From: Thermohalobaculum sp039816045 | GTDB taxonomy: Bacteria > Pseudomonadota > Alphaproteobacteria > Rhodobacterales > Rhodobacteraceae | Direction: 5' to 3' | Assembly: GCA_039816045.1 (NCBI GenBank) | Contig: JBCBYB010000006.1 | Location: 62,001 to 126,000, forward strand | Length of the DNA stretch: 64,000 nt | In this document: positions 51,973-61,136 of the stretch, one piece after another | Layout: the number at the start of each line of letters is the position of its first letter | Position numbering within the stretch: the first letter of the stretch is position 1 | The notes under the pieces: model-generated | Database searches by the model: none | Seen by the model: the letters and a program-made list of their open reading frames with translations, nothing else | What the model was told of the DNA's origin: nothing | Position numbers and translations under genes: made by a program

Positions 51973-52874
51973 TCGCCCGCGCAGAACTTCGCCGCCGCTT
52001 CCTGCGGGACCCGAGCGCGGTGATCGCGGGGCTGATCCTCGTGACGCTCGTAGCGATGGCGGTGAGTGCGCCCCTGATCGCACCGCAGAACCCCTATGAC
52101 CCGCTGCAGCTCGACATTTTGGACGGCGAGTTGCCGCCATCTTGGTTGCCCGAGGGCGATGAGCGCTTTCTCCTCGGCACCGATGATCAAGGGCGCGGCA
52201 TCCTCTCGACCATCATGTACGGCACCGGGATCTCGCTTCTGATCGGGATCGGAGCGGTCGCGGTCCAAGCGGTGCTGGGGGTCACCATCGGACTGATCGC
52301 CGGGTATCGCGGCGGCTGGCTCGATAACCTCTTGATGCGGATCGCCGACATCCAGCTCTCGCTCTCCACGCTGATGCTGGCGATTGTGGCGCTGGCGGTG
52401 GTCTCGGCGGCGTTCGGGCCTGAGCTCTACGGTCAACTCGCGATCCCCATGCTGATCCTGGTAATCGGTCTCGCGGAATGGCCGCACTACGCGCGGACGG
52501 TCCGGGCCAATGTGCTGGCCGAGCGGAAGAAGGACTATGTGGACGCCGCGCGCACCATCGGGCTCCCCTCGGGCACCATCATGCGGCGGCATATCCTACC
52601 GAACACCATGACGCCGGTGCTAGTGATCTCAACGATCCAAGTGGCCAACGCCATCGTCACCGAGGCGGCGCTGTCATTCCTCGGCCTCGGCATGCCGGTC
52701 GATCAGCCCTCGCTGGGGGCGCTGATCCGCTCGGGGTTCGATTTCATCTTCTCGGGTGCCTGGTGGATCACCCTCTGGCCGGCGCTCGTGCTGATCGCGC
52801 TGATCCTCTCGATCAACCTGCTCGGAGACTTCCTGCGCGATGCGCTCAATCCGCGCCTGAGAGGCCGGTCATGA
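51969..52874 (+). CDS. Oligopeptide/dipeptide-type ABC transporter permease (DppC-like)
   Basis: Permease of 301 residues, start GTG at 51969 overlapping the previous stop. N-terminal FLRDPSAVIAGLILVTLVAM and HLA-type block LLGTDDQGRGILSTIMYG (the 'LGTDxxGRD' region of DppC) are clear. EAA loop LAERKKDYVDAARTIGLPSGTIMRRHILPN near residue 180. ALSFLGLGMPVDQPSLG near 234 is also typical. It forms the channel with DppB and ends 4 bp beyond the next start. Confidence 0.9.
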   Translation: MIARAELRRRFLRDPSAVIAGLILVTLVAMAVSAPLIAPQNPYDPLQLDILDGELPPSWLPEGDERFLLGTDDQGRGILSTIMYGTGISLLIGIGAVAVQAVLGVTIGLIAGYRGGWLDNLLMRIADIQLSLSTLMLAIVALAVVSAAFGPELYGQLAIPMLILVIGLAEWPHYARTVRANVLAERKKDYVDAARTIGLPSGTIMRRHILPNTMTPVLVISTIQVANAIVTEAALSFLGLGMPVDQPSLGALIRSGFDFIFSGAWWITLWPALVLIALILSINLLGDFLRDALNPRLRGRS

Positions 52875-53854
52875 GCGCGCTGCTCGAGGTCCAGGGGCTC
52901 GAGGTCGGCTTCCCCGCCCCCCGCGGTGAGCGGCGCCTGGCGCTCCGCGGGGTCGATCTGACGCTGAACCCGGGCGAGCGGCTCGGGATCGTCGGTGAGT
53001 CCGGCGCGGGCAAGTCGATGCTGGGTTTTGCGCTGCTGAATCTCCTGCCCCCACCGGGGCGCGTGACCGGCGGCAGCATCCGCTTCGACGGGCAGAACCT
53101 CTTGAAGCTTCGCGGCAAGGCCATGCGCGAGATCCGGGGCAAACGGATCTCGATGATCTTCCAGGACCCGATGGCGACGCTGAACCCGGTGATGACCGTC
53201 GGCGCCCAGATGGTGGAGACGCTGGCGGCGCACGAGCGGATCTCGGCCCGGCGTGCCCGCGACCGCTCGGTCGAGATGCTGGCCGCCGTGCAGGTCCCGA
53301 ACCCGGAGAAACGGTTCGACGCCTATCCGCACGAGCTCTCAGGCGGGCTCCGTCAGCGCGTGGTGATCGCGATCTCACTGCTGACCGAGCCGGAGATCGT
53401 GATTGCCGACGAGCCCACGACGGCGCTGGACGTGACGATCCAGGCGGAGATCATGGCCCTGCTGCTGCGGCTCTGTCGCGAGCGCCAGGTGGGCCTGATC
53501 CTCATCACCCACGATCTCGGCGTTGTGGCCGAGGTGACCGAGCGGCTGATGATCCTCTATGCCGGCCGCGCGGTGGAGACGGGGCCGACGCGCACCATCA
53601 TCGATCACCCGCGCCACCCTTACGCGGCGGGTTTGCTGGCTGCCCTGCCCGCTCGCGCCAATCCGGGCGAGGCGCTGCACCAGATCCCGGGCTCCATGCC
53701 CGGCATCGGCGCCCTGCCCGATGGTTGTGCCTTTCGGCCCCGCTGTGAGCACGCCTATGCCCGCTGCTATCTCGAGACGCCGGAGCTGGGCCCGGATGAG
53801 CTGGACGCCAGCCGCTGCCATGCCTGCTATCTGCCGCTGAAGGGGGGCAAATGA
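52871..53854 (+). CDS. Oligopeptide/dipeptide-type ABC transporter ATP-binding protein (DppD-like)
   Basis: ATPase of 327 residues. Walker A is GESGAGKSML near residue 44, the signature is LSGGLRQRVV near 156, and Walker B is IVIADEPTTALD near 176. The C-terminal oligopeptide-transport extension (HPYAAGLLAALPARANPG; CAFRPRCEHAYARC) is present; its cysteines may hold an Fe-S cluster in this subfamily. ATG at 52871 overlaps the permease stop. It partners the DppF-like ATPase that follows. Confidence 0.92.
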   Translation: MSALLEVQGLEVGFPAPRGERRLALRGVDLTLNPGERLGIVGESGAGKSMLGFALLNLLPPPGRVTGGSIRFDGQNLLKLRGKAMREIRGKRISMIFQDPMATLNPVMTVGAQMVETLAAHERISARRARDRSVEMLAAVQVPNPEKRFDAYPHELSGGLRQRVVIAISLLTEPEIVIADEPTTALDVTIQAEIMALLLRLCRERQVGLILITHDLGVVAEVTERLMILYAGRAVETGPTRTIIDHPRHPYAAGLLAALPARANPGEALHQIPGSMPGIGALPDGCAFRPRCEHAYARCYLETPELGPDELDASRCHACYLPLKGGK

Positions 53855-54879
53855 CCCTCTCCGTCGACCTCACTCCACCAAAGCCCGACGCGCCGGAGAT
53901 TGGCGGCCCGCTGGTTGAGGTGGCGGGCCTGGAACGCCGCTTCCGCCTGCCGAGCCATTTCCTCGCGCGCCACAAACCGGTGCTGCACGCGCTGAACGGC
54001 GTGGATGTGACGATCAATCGGGGAGAGGCGTTTTGTGTGGTGGGCGAGAGCGGCTGCGGCAAGACCACGCTCGGGCGGATCATCATGGGGCTGCTCGATC
54101 CCTCCGGCGGGACCATCAGCTATGACGGGGCGCGCATCGACCGCCTCTCCGAGAGCCGCCGCCGCGCCTATCGCGCGCGGATGCAGATGGTCTTCCAAAA
54201 CCCTTATGCCTCGCTCAACCCGCGGCGCACGGTGTTGGAGACGCTGGCCGAGCCGGTCCGCGCCCTCTGCCCGGAGCTGAAGGCCGAAGAGCGCAAGGCC
54301 CGCGTGCAGCAGGTGATGGCGGCAACCGGCTGCGATCCGGCCTGGCTGCCACGCCTCCCGCACGAGTTTTCCGGCGGGCAGCGCCAGCGCATCGCCATCG
54401 CCCGAGCCCTGGTGACCGAACCTGAGTTCATCGTGGCGGACGAGCCGGTCTCGGCGCTCGACGTCTCGATCCAGGCGCAGATCCTCAACCTGATGACGGA
54501 ACTGCGCCGAGCGCGCGGGCTCACATATCTGTTCATCACCCACGACCTCGGCGTCGTTCGGCATTTCGGCGACCGGGTGGCGGTGATGTATCTCGGCCAG
54601 GTGATGGAACTGGCGCCTGTGGCAGAGATCTTCGCCCGGCCACGGCACCCCTACACCAAGCTGCTGCTCGACAGCATCCCGCGGCTCGAAGGGGGGAGCT
54701 TCGACAAGCCGCGCCCGCCGACCGAGCCGCCGAACCCGATGAAGACCCCGGTCGGCTGTCCCTTTGCACCCCGCTGTGCGCTTGCAGTCCCGAAATGCCG
54801 TTCGATCCGGCCAAAGCTGCTGCCGGCAGGCCCGGCCTCCGTCGCCTGCCATGCGGTGGAAGAGAACCGCGCGGACTGA
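53851..54879 (+). CDS. Oligopeptide/dipeptide-type ABC transporter ATP-binding protein (DppF-like)
   Basis: ATPase of 342 residues. Walker A is GESGCGKTTLGR near residue 63, the signature is FSGGQRQRIAIA near 172, and Walker B is FIVADEPVSALD near 193. Oligopeptide C-terminal extension follows (GCPFAPRCALAVPKC). Start overlaps the DppD stop (ATGA). Last gene of the operon. With DppD it powers the two permeases. Confidence 0.92.
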   Translation: MTLSVDLTPPKPDAPEIGGPLVEVAGLERRFRLPSHFLARHKPVLHALNGVDVTINRGEAFCVVGESGCGKTTLGRIIMGLLDPSGGTISYDGARIDRLSESRRRAYRARMQMVFQNPYASLNPRRTVLETLAEPVRALCPELKAEERKARVQQVMAATGCDPAWLPRLPHEFSGGQRQRIAIARALVTEPEFIVADEPVSALDVSIQAQILNLMTELRRARGLTYLFITHDLGVVRHFGDRVAVMYLGQVMELAPVAEIFARPRHPYTKLLLDSIPRLEGGSFDKPRPPTEPPNPMKTPVGCPFAPRCALAVPKCRSIRPKLLPAGPASVACHAVEENRAD

Positions 54880-54970
54880 TACGCCTGAAACACGCGCCGA
54901 CGCACGGCAGACATGCTGCTCCTTCATCCTGTGATCACGGATTTGACGCGGATGGAATTGGAGAGAGATC

Positions 54971-55621
54971 ATGGCAATCCTTGCGGAAGGCTCGACCGGC
55001 GGCTCGGTCAAGAAGCTCCAAGGCAATCTCAACAAGGTGTTGGCCTCGGGTCCTAAGCTGAAGACCAGCGGCACCTTCGATGCCAAGACCAAGGACGCAG
55101 TGACGCGCTTTCAGAAGAAGGCGGGGCTCGCGGGCAACGGGGTCGCCGACAGCGGCACGATGAAAGCGCTGAAGACCCATATCGAAGGGCTGGAGTGGTC
55201 GCTCCGAGACCCGGCGGACGACAAAGGCTCGATCTCGACCGCGGTCAGCGACCTAAAGACGAATGTGAAGACGATCTTGGGCAAGCTGGAGAAAGCCGAA
55301 ACCGCGTGCCGGGCCGCAGCCGATTTGCTCAAGACCAATCGGGAGACCATTTCGACCAAGGTCGACGAAGGGCTCGCGAACTATGAGACAGGCCTCAAGG
55401 CGCTCGACGAGATGATCAAACTCAAGGCCGCGTTCGACGCAGCGAAGAAGGCGCACGATCTCGCGGGTCAGAAGGCAGTGCTCAAGAAGGCCAAGCCGCT
55501 TGATGAGAAGGTCAAGGATATGAACGCCAAGGCCTATCCAAAGATCGAGGAAGCGGGTCAGCTCCGGGCGGACTGCGAGACCGCGGTCGACGGTCTCGCC
55601 AAGCTCGATGTCAAACGCTGA
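54971..55621 (+). CDS. Peptidoglycan-binding domain protein with Lys-rich helical C-terminus, no signal peptide
   Basis: Protein of 216 residues. N-terminal PG_binding_1 module (about 5-67): GSTGGSVKKLQGNLNKVL, GTFDAKTKDAVTRFQKKAG. The rest (about 75-216) is a long charged coiled-coil-like helix bundle rich in Lys, Ala and Asp (KLKAAFDAAKKAHDLAGQKA near 155). No Sec or Tat signal is seen, so it is not exported by the usual route although it should bind cell wall. Layout is shared with the product at 60522-61136. It is a single gene with an AGAGAG site, and its stop abuts the ETF-QO stop. Unknown role; a type VI secreted cargo is one possibility. Confidence 0.7.
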   Translation: MAILAEGSTGGSVKKLQGNLNKVLASGPKLKTSGTFDAKTKDAVTRFQKKAGLAGNGVADSGTMKALKTHIEGLEWSLRDPADDKGSISTAVSDLKTNVKTILGKLEKAETACRAAADLLKTNRETISTKVDEGLANYETGLKALDEMIKLKAAFDAAKKAHDLAGQKAVLKKAKPLDEKVKDMNAKAYPKIEEAGQLRADCETAVDGLAKLDVKR

Positions 55622-57292
55622 TCACATGTTGGGATAGTTCGGGCCGTCGCCCCCCTGCGGCGTGGTCCAGACGATGTTCTGCATCGGGTCCTTGATATCG
55701 CAGGTTTTGCAGTGGACGCAGTTCTGGAAGTTGATCTGGAACCGCGGGCCACCGTCCTCATGGACGAACTCGTAGACCCCGGCCGGGCAATAACGCTCGG
55801 ACGGGCCGCCATAGACGGGCCAGTTCACCTCCACCGGCACATTCGAGTCCTTCAGCGTGAGGTGCGCCGGCTGGCTGTCCTCGTGGTTCGTGAAGCTGAA
55901 GGCGATGTTGGTGGAGCGGTCGAAGGAGATCACGCCGTCCGGCTTGGGATACTCGATCGGCTCGTGGTCTTTCGCTTTGCCGGTCGCCTCGTGGTCTGCC
56001 TTGCCGTGCTTGAGCGTGCCGAGCAGCGTGGTGCCGCCGAACCCGAGGCCGTTGCAGAGCGCGGCAAACCACATGTCGAGCCCGCCCACCGCCAGCGAGG
56101 CCCCCAGGCCATAGCGAGACCAGAGCGGCTTTACGTTGCGCACAGGTTTCAGGTCGCGGGCGATCTCGCCCGTCTTAACACTCGTCTGATAGGCGGTCAG
56201 CTCGTCTTGGGACCGGTCCGCCTGGATCGCCTCCCAGGCCGCCTCCGCCGCCAAGCGTCCGGAATGCATCGCGTTGTGGTTGCCCTTGATGCGGGGCACG
56301 TTGACCATGCCCGCCGAACAGCCGAGCAGCGCCCCGCCAGGGAAGGTCAACTTCGGCATCGACTGCCACCCGCCCTCAATGATCGCCCGCGCGCCATAGG
56401 AGACGCGCTTGCCGCCCTCCAGCACCTGCGCGATCTCCGGATGGTGCTTCCACTGCTGGAATTCCATGTAGGGGAACAGGTGCGGGTTCTCGTAGTTCAG
56501 GTGGACGACGAACCCGACATACACTTGGTTGTTCTCGAGGTGGTACATGAAGGACCCGCCGCCGGCCTTGCCGAGCAGCGGCCAGCCCATGGTGTGGGTG
56601 ACCTGGCCCGGCTTGTGATGCTCGGGCTTAACCTCCCAGAGCTCCTTCATCCCGATGCCGTACTTCTGCGGCTCGCGGCCCTTGTCGAGCGCGAACTGTG
56701 CAATGGCCTGTTTCGAGAGCGACCCGCGCACGCCTTCGGCCAGGAACACATAGCGCCCGCGGAGCTCCATGCCGGGCTCATAGGACGGCCCCGGCGTACC
56801 GTCCTTGGCGCGGCCCATCTCGCCTGCGACGACGCCGACGACCTGGCCCTCGTCGTCATAGATCAGCTCCGAGCACGCCATGCCAGGGAAGACCTCGACG
56901 CCCAGTTCCTCGGCCTGCTCCGCCATCCAGCGGCAGACATTGCCCATGGAAACGATATAGGCGCCGTGGTTCGACATGAAGGGCGGCATGAGGGCGGTCG
57001 GGATCCGCATCTGCCCCGCCTCGCCGAGCACGAAGAACCGGTCCTCGGTCACCGCGGTCTCGATGGGAGCGCCTTTGTCGGTCCAATCGGGGATCAGGGC
57101 GTCGAGACCGCTCGTGTCCAGCACGGCGCCCGAGAGGATATGCGCGCCCACTTCGGAGCCCTTCTCCAGCACCACAACCGAGACATCGTCACCGCCGAGC
57201 TGTTTCAGCCGGATCGCCGCCGACAGCCCCGCGGGCCCGGCCCCGACAATCACCACATCCACATCCATCGACTCGCGTTCGATCTCGGTCAT
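55622..57292 (-). CDS. Electron transfer flavoprotein-ubiquinone oxidoreductase
   Basis: Membrane-associated flavo-iron-sulfur protein of 556 residues. FAD site VVIVGAGPAGLSAAIRLKQ near residue 11; quinone and membrane-binding core (about 100-400; HTMGWPLLGKAGGGSFMYH); C-terminal ferredoxin domain with CPAGVYEF near 502 and CVHCKTCDIKDP near 526 binding one [4Fe-4S]. It moves electrons from ETF, reduced by acyl-CoA, dimethylglycine and sarcosine dehydrogenases, to ubiquinone. Start 57292 preferred: AGGAG is 8 bp upstream; ATG 57298 is too close. Convergent with the peptidoglycan-binding gene with no spacing. Confidence 0.95.
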   Translation of the reverse strand: MTEIERESMDVDVVIVGAGPAGLSAAIRLKQLGGDDVSVVVLEKGSEVGAHILSGAVLDTSGLDALIPDWTDKGAPIETAVTEDRFFVLGEAGQMRIPTALMPPFMSNHGAYIVSMGNVCRWMAEQAEELGVEVFPGMACSELIYDDEGQVVGVVAGEMGRAKDGTPGPSYEPGMELRGRYVFLAEGVRGSLSKQAIAQFALDKGREPQKYGIGMKELWEVKPEHHKPGQVTHTMGWPLLGKAGGGSFMYHLENNQVYVGFVVHLNYENPHLFPYMEFQQWKHHPEIAQVLEGGKRVSYGARAIIEGGWQSMPKLTFPGGALLGCSAGMVNVPRIKGNHNAMHSGRLAAEAAWEAIQADRSQDELTAYQTSVKTGEIARDLKPVRNVKPLWSRYGLGASLAVGGLDMWFAALCNGLGFGGTTLLGTLKHGKADHEATGKAKDHEPIEYPKPDGVISFDRSTNIAFSFTNHEDSQPAHLTLKDSNVPVEVNWPVYGGPSERYCPAGVYEFVHEDGGPRFQINFQNCVHCKTCDIKDPMQNIVWTTPQGGDGPNYPNM

Positions 57293-57393
57293 TCGCATCG
57301 CTCCTAGTGCGTTCGCTAGCGGTTGTGAGGACTATCGGGCTGCGAGCCGCCGCGTCAATGTCACTGCGACCATCCGATCATAGAACTTGGCCT

Positions 57394-58134
57394 TCAGGAG
57401 CGCTGTTTAAACGCGAAGAGTGCCAGAATATGGCGAGAGACGGTGGGAAGATCGGTGACGCCATAGGGCGCGCGCTTGGGACTGCTCGGACTGATCACGA
57501 TACGCTCGGAGGCCAAGCGCGCACCGGTTTCCCGATCGCGCAACGTCAGCGTGCCGACGAAGACGGGCGTCGATTCCAGGGCGCCTACCATAGCGCCCAG
57601 CCCATCGAGCAACGCCAAACCGGCTTTCCCAGCCGCGCTCGACGAAAACTCCCCGCTCACGACGCCAATCTTGAGGCGGCTGACGTCAACCTCGAGCACG
57701 GCAGGGCGCTCCGATGCCCGCGTGATCGGCCGGCGGGACGGAAACGGCGAGGCGCCGGGCCGACCCAGGCTTGGGGCCGTCTCGACCATCGCGGCGATGA
57801 ACGCGGTGCGCAACCGGGTCTTCATCTCCGCGCGGACCGGCGCCGACTGCGCGTAGTCAGAATAGGCCGCGTTCTGGACCTGAAGCGCTTTGATCTTGGC
57901 GCGCTCTTCAGCATCCGGCCGAGACGAGGAGCGAATGGGCTGATAGCTGTATCCCGCTTCGGTGACCAGGCGACGCAACTCCGGCTCTGAGAAAAGCGAT
58001 GCCTCGGAATAGCGCACCTCAACATCGACGATACGCGCCGGCAGGGCGATCGGCTCACGGGTGGCGCAGGCAGCGAGTGCCATGCAAAGCGCGAGCGCAA
58101 CTGATAGAAAAAACGGACGCGCGGTTCGAGCCAT
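57394..58134 (-). CDS. Putative lipoprotein of unknown function
   Basis: Protein of 246 residues with a lipoprotein signal (SVALALCMALAAC, lipidated Cys about residue 23). The mature part has a first beta/alpha segment with VDVEVRYSEASLFSEPELRR, a middle helical part, and a C-terminal part (VLEVDVSRLKIGVVSG, FVGTLTLRDRETGARLAS) of antiparallel strands. Not recognised as a named family. It is divergent from the amidase gene and does not sit in an obvious operon. Confidence 0.75.
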   Translation of the reverse strand: MARTARPFFLSVALALCMALAACATREPIALPARIVDVEVRYSEASLFSEPELRRLVTEAGYSYQPIRSSSRPDAEERAKIKALQVQNAAYSDYAQSAPVRAEMKTRLRTAFIAAMVETAPSLGRPGASPFPSRRPITRASERPAVLEVDVSRLKIGVVSGEFSSSAAGKAGLALLDGLGAMVGALESTPVFVGTLTLRDRETGARLASERIVISPSSPKRAPYGVTDLPTVSRHILALFAFKQRS

Positions 58135-58266
58135 ACTTCCTCTCTGTGCAAAAGCAACGCGATCTCAGAGGTTCCTCAAACCACAGACTTGTCGGCTCGG
58201 CCAGCCCCTTTCGCCGCGCCCCGTCCCTGTGCAAGGTAAGACCCAAGAGCCACAGGGGGACGGCAC

Positions 58267-59676
58267 ATGGATGGGATGATCGGGTGGACGGCGCGCACGC
58301 TGAAAGACCGGCTGGATGCTGGCGATGTCACTCACGGGGAGGTGCTCGACACCCTCGAGGCGCGCGTCGCCGAGGTCGACGGCTCCGTCAATGCGCTACC
58401 GACCCTTTGTTTCGACCGAGCGAGGGATCGCGCGGCAGAGCTTGTACGCAAACCAGTGGGGGAGCGGGGCATGCTGGGCGGCCTGCCGGTGCCGATAAAG
58501 GACTTGGTCGGCGTGGCCGGCGTCCGCTCCACCAACGGCTCCCCGATATACGCGGACGTCGTGCCCGAACGCTCGGATTACATCGCCGAGCGAATCGAGC
58601 ACGAAGGCGGCGTAATCTATGCCAAGTCCAACACGCCGGAGTTCGGGGCGGGGGCGAGCACCTTCAACGAAGTGTTCGGCCGAACGGCAAACCCCTGGAA
58701 CCTCGGGCGCTCGCCGGCGGGCTCCTCCGGCGGGGCGGCAGCTGCATTGGCCTCGGGTCAGGCGTGGCTGGCCCATGGCTCGGACATGGGCGGCAGTCTG
58801 CGCAACCCGGCCAGCTTCTGCGGGGTGGTGGGGCTGCGCCCCTCGCCTGGGCGAGTGCCCAAGGGGCCTGGTGCCAATCCCTTTGCCGTGCTCTCGGTCG
58901 AAGGGCCGATGGCGCGCAATATCGGCGATGTGGGGCTTCTGCTCGACGCGATGGCTGGGCCCGATCCGCGCCTGCCGCTGTCGCAGGCCGGACCGCACGG
59001 GTTCCGCTCGGCCGCCGAGGCGCCGCGCCTGCCGAAGCGGGTCGCGTTTTCCCGCGATCTCGGCATCACGCCGGTCGACCCGGAGGTCGCGGCCGTGTGC
59101 GAGGCTGCCGCTCGGTCGCTGGAGAGCCACGGCGTCACTGTCGAGGAGGCACACCCCGACTTCTCCGAGGCGCATGCGGCGTTTCAGACTTTGCGTGCCG
59201 TCGACTTCGCCACCGGCCATGCCGGGCACTATGCCAACAAGCGCGATCAGCTGAAGCCGGACGTGATATGGAACATCGAGCGGGGCCTTGCGCTGACAGG
59301 GGAAGAGGTCGCGGCAGCCCATCTCGCTCGCGGGCGCATGGTTGAGGCCTGGACCGCCTTCACCGAGCGCTATGACCTCCTGCTCTGCCCCGCGACCATC
59401 GTGCCGCCCTTCGCGGTGGACGCGCGCACCTGCGAAAGCTGTGATGGCCAAGTGTTCGAGACCTATATCGATTGGCTTGCCATCGTCTACGCGATCACGC
59501 TCACCTCGGCGCCGGCGCTGTCGATGCCCTGCGGCTTCACTTCGGACGGCCTGCCCATCGGCCTTCAAGTGGTCGCCCCGTTGCGGGGAGAGGCGGATCT
59601 TCTCTCCCACACAGCGGCCATCGAAGCGGCGCTCGGCCTGCCGCTCGCGCCGATCGACCCCCGCCCGGCCGCATGA
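58267..59676 (+). CDS. Amidase signature family hydrolase
   Basis: Ser-cisSer-Lys amidase of 469 residues. Lys in GLPVPIKDLVG near residue 78, the Gly/Ser-rich motif GRSPAGSSGGAAAALASG near 148, and the catalytic Ser in GSDMGGSLRNPASFCG near 172. The family hydrolyses amides, including GatA and small aliphatic or aryl amides. It overlaps the uracil-DNA glycosylase gene (ATGA). A GatA role is unlikely because gatB/gatC are not adjacent. Substrate not known. Confidence 0.9.
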   Translation: MDGMIGWTARTLKDRLDAGDVTHGEVLDTLEARVAEVDGSVNALPTLCFDRARDRAAELVRKPVGERGMLGGLPVPIKDLVGVAGVRSTNGSPIYADVVPERSDYIAERIEHEGGVIYAKSNTPEFGAGASTFNEVFGRTANPWNLGRSPAGSSGGAAAALASGQAWLAHGSDMGGSLRNPASFCGVVGLRPSPGRVPKGPGANPFAVLSVEGPMARNIGDVGLLLDAMAGPDPRLPLSQAGPHGFRSAAEAPRLPKRVAFSRDLGITPVDPEVAAVCEAAARSLESHGVTVEEAHPDFSEAHAAFQTLRAVDFATGHAGHYANKRDQLKPDVIWNIERGLALTGEEVAAAHLARGRMVEAWTAFTERYDLLLCPATIVPPFAVDARTCESCDGQVFETYIDWLAIVYAITLTSAPALSMPCGFTSDGLPIGLQVVAPLRGEADLLSHTAAIEAALGLPLAPIDPRPAA

Positions 59677-60506
59677 CGCCGGAGGACCGGAGCGCGCTGT
59701 TGGCCGCTCTGGCCTGGCAGGTCGACCTCGGCGCAGATGAAGCGGTCGCGGACGCACCCATCGACCGGTTCGTAAGCGCGGCGGTCCCGCCCCGCCCCGG
59801 TGACGCGCGCCCCCCGGCCACAGCCCCGCGCGCGCGACCGGCTGCAACGGGTGCGCCGGCTGACGCGCGGCCCGCTCCCCAACCGGCCACCGAGCCTCCA
59901 GCGTCCGCCGAGATCGCCGCCCGAGCCACCACCCTCACGGACCTAGCCGACGCCATGCGAGGCTGGGAGGGGTCCGAGCTGCGTAAGGGCGCGCGCAACC
60001 TCGTCTTCTCCGACGGCATTCCTGGTGCCCGCATCATGGTGATCGGAGAGGCCCCCGGCGCCGAGGAGGATCGCACCGGCAAACCCTTTGTCGGCCGCGC
60101 GGGGCAACTGCTCGACCGGATGCTCGCGGCCATTGGTCTTTCGCGCACAGCCGACGACCCGGCCACCGCAGTCTACATCACCAATATCCTGCCCTGGCGG
60201 CCGCCCGGCAACCGCACGCCGTCGGAGATCGAGGCTCGGGCCTTCCTTCCCTTCGTCGAACGCCACATCGCGCTCGCGGCCCCTGACGTGATCCTTTCGC
60301 TCGGCAACACGCCCACCAAGGCGCTGCTCGCCACAGGCACCGGGATCAAACGGATGCGCGGCACCTGGACTGAGCACACAGCCTCGGGGCTGCCGCTCTT
60401 GCCGAGCTTTCATCCAGCCTATCTGCTCCGCCAACCGGCCGACAAAGCGCTCGCCTGGCAAGATCTCTTGGCGCTCAAGGCGCATCTCGAAGGGCGGCCC
60501 CAGTGA
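59673..60506 (+). CDS. Uracil-DNA glycosylase family 4-like protein lacking Fe-S cysteines
   Basis: Protein of 277 residues: a Pro/Ala-rich N-terminal ~85 residues, then a UDG domain. Motif A is GEAPGAEEDRTGKPFVGRAGQLLDRML near residue 127, with NILPWRPPGNRTP near 172, and motif B HPAYLLRQ near 250. Family 4 enzymes bind a [4Fe-4S] cluster with four Cys; here there is no cysteine in the whole protein, with Trp, Glu/Ser, Trp and Phe at the usual places. It should still excise uracil, but the fold must be stabilised otherwise. Coupled to the amidase by overlap. Confidence 0.85.
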   Translation: MTPEDRSALLAALAWQVDLGADEAVADAPIDRFVSAAVPPRPGDARPPATAPRARPAATGAPADARPAPQPATEPPASAEIAARATTLTDLADAMRGWEGSELRKGARNLVFSDGIPGARIMVIGEAPGAEEDRTGKPFVGRAGQLLDRMLAAIGLSRTADDPATAVYITNILPWRPPGNRTPSEIEARAFLPFVERHIALAAPDVILSLGNTPTKALLATGTGIKRMRGTWTEHTASGLPLLPSFHPAYLLRQPADKALAWQDLLALKAHLEGRPQ

Positions 60507-60521
60507 AGCCGCCCCCCATGG

Positions 60522-61136
60522 TCACGCCGCCATCGACAGGAAGCGCTTGTTCACCGCCTGCATGTTGGTGATCGCTTTGCCCCAACGGGCCATCTGATAC
60601 TCCGACTCCGCAAACGCACGTTCCGCCTTCTCCAGGATCTTCTCGGCCGCTTTGGGGTCCTTCTTGACGACCTTCTCGAACTCCTTGCGCGCCTTGATCA
60701 GGAAACCCGAGATGTAGAGAAGGTTCTCAGCCGCCCGGTCATAGGCCGCCCGGTGATGGCGAAGCTCCCGCAGCAGCCCGCGCGCCTCATGGCTCGGATC
60801 CGCGGAGATCTCACCGTCCAGCCGGTCATAGGCACGCACGTTGATGATCTCGTCGCGGACATGCCGGTCGAGGGTCGCCGGATCTCCGAGCTTCCAGGTC
60901 GGCGTCGCCGAAGACCCACCGCCACCGCCCTTCAGCGACAGCGCCGATAGCGTCGCCTTGTCCGCGGCACCGGTCTGTTTGAGGCCAGCCTTGCGCTGGA
61001 ACGCCTCCACAGCCTTGGCGGTGTTCTTGCCATAGGCGCCATCGGGCTTGAGTTTCGGCTTCACGCCCTCTTTGTTCAGCGCCTTCTGCAGCGCCACAAC
61101 CGCGCTGCCCTTCGAACCAACTTTCAGATCTGCCAT
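60522..61136 (-). CDS. Peptidoglycan-binding domain protein with helical C-terminus, no signal peptide
   Basis: Protein of 204 residues. N-terminal PG_binding_1 module (about 1-65): KVGSKGSAVVALQKALNK, DGAYGKNTAKAVEAFQRKAG. A Gly/Ser linker (GGGGGSS) leads to a helical domain (about 80-204) with ARKEFEKVVKKDPKAAEKIL near 150. No export signal. ATG 61136 has GGAGGAAG upstream. It shares this layout with the product at 54971. It is convergent with the UDG gene and a single transcription unit. Function unknown. Confidence 0.72.
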   Translation of the reverse strand: MADLKVGSKGSAVVALQKALNKEGVKPKLKPDGAYGKNTAKAVEAFQRKAGLKQTGAADKATLSALSLKGGGGGSSATPTWKLGDPATLDRHVRDEIINVRAYDRLDGEISADPSHEARGLLRELRHHRAAYDRAAENLLYISGFLIKARKEFEKVVKKDPKAAEKILEKAERAFAESEYQMARWGKAITNMQAVNKRFLSMAA

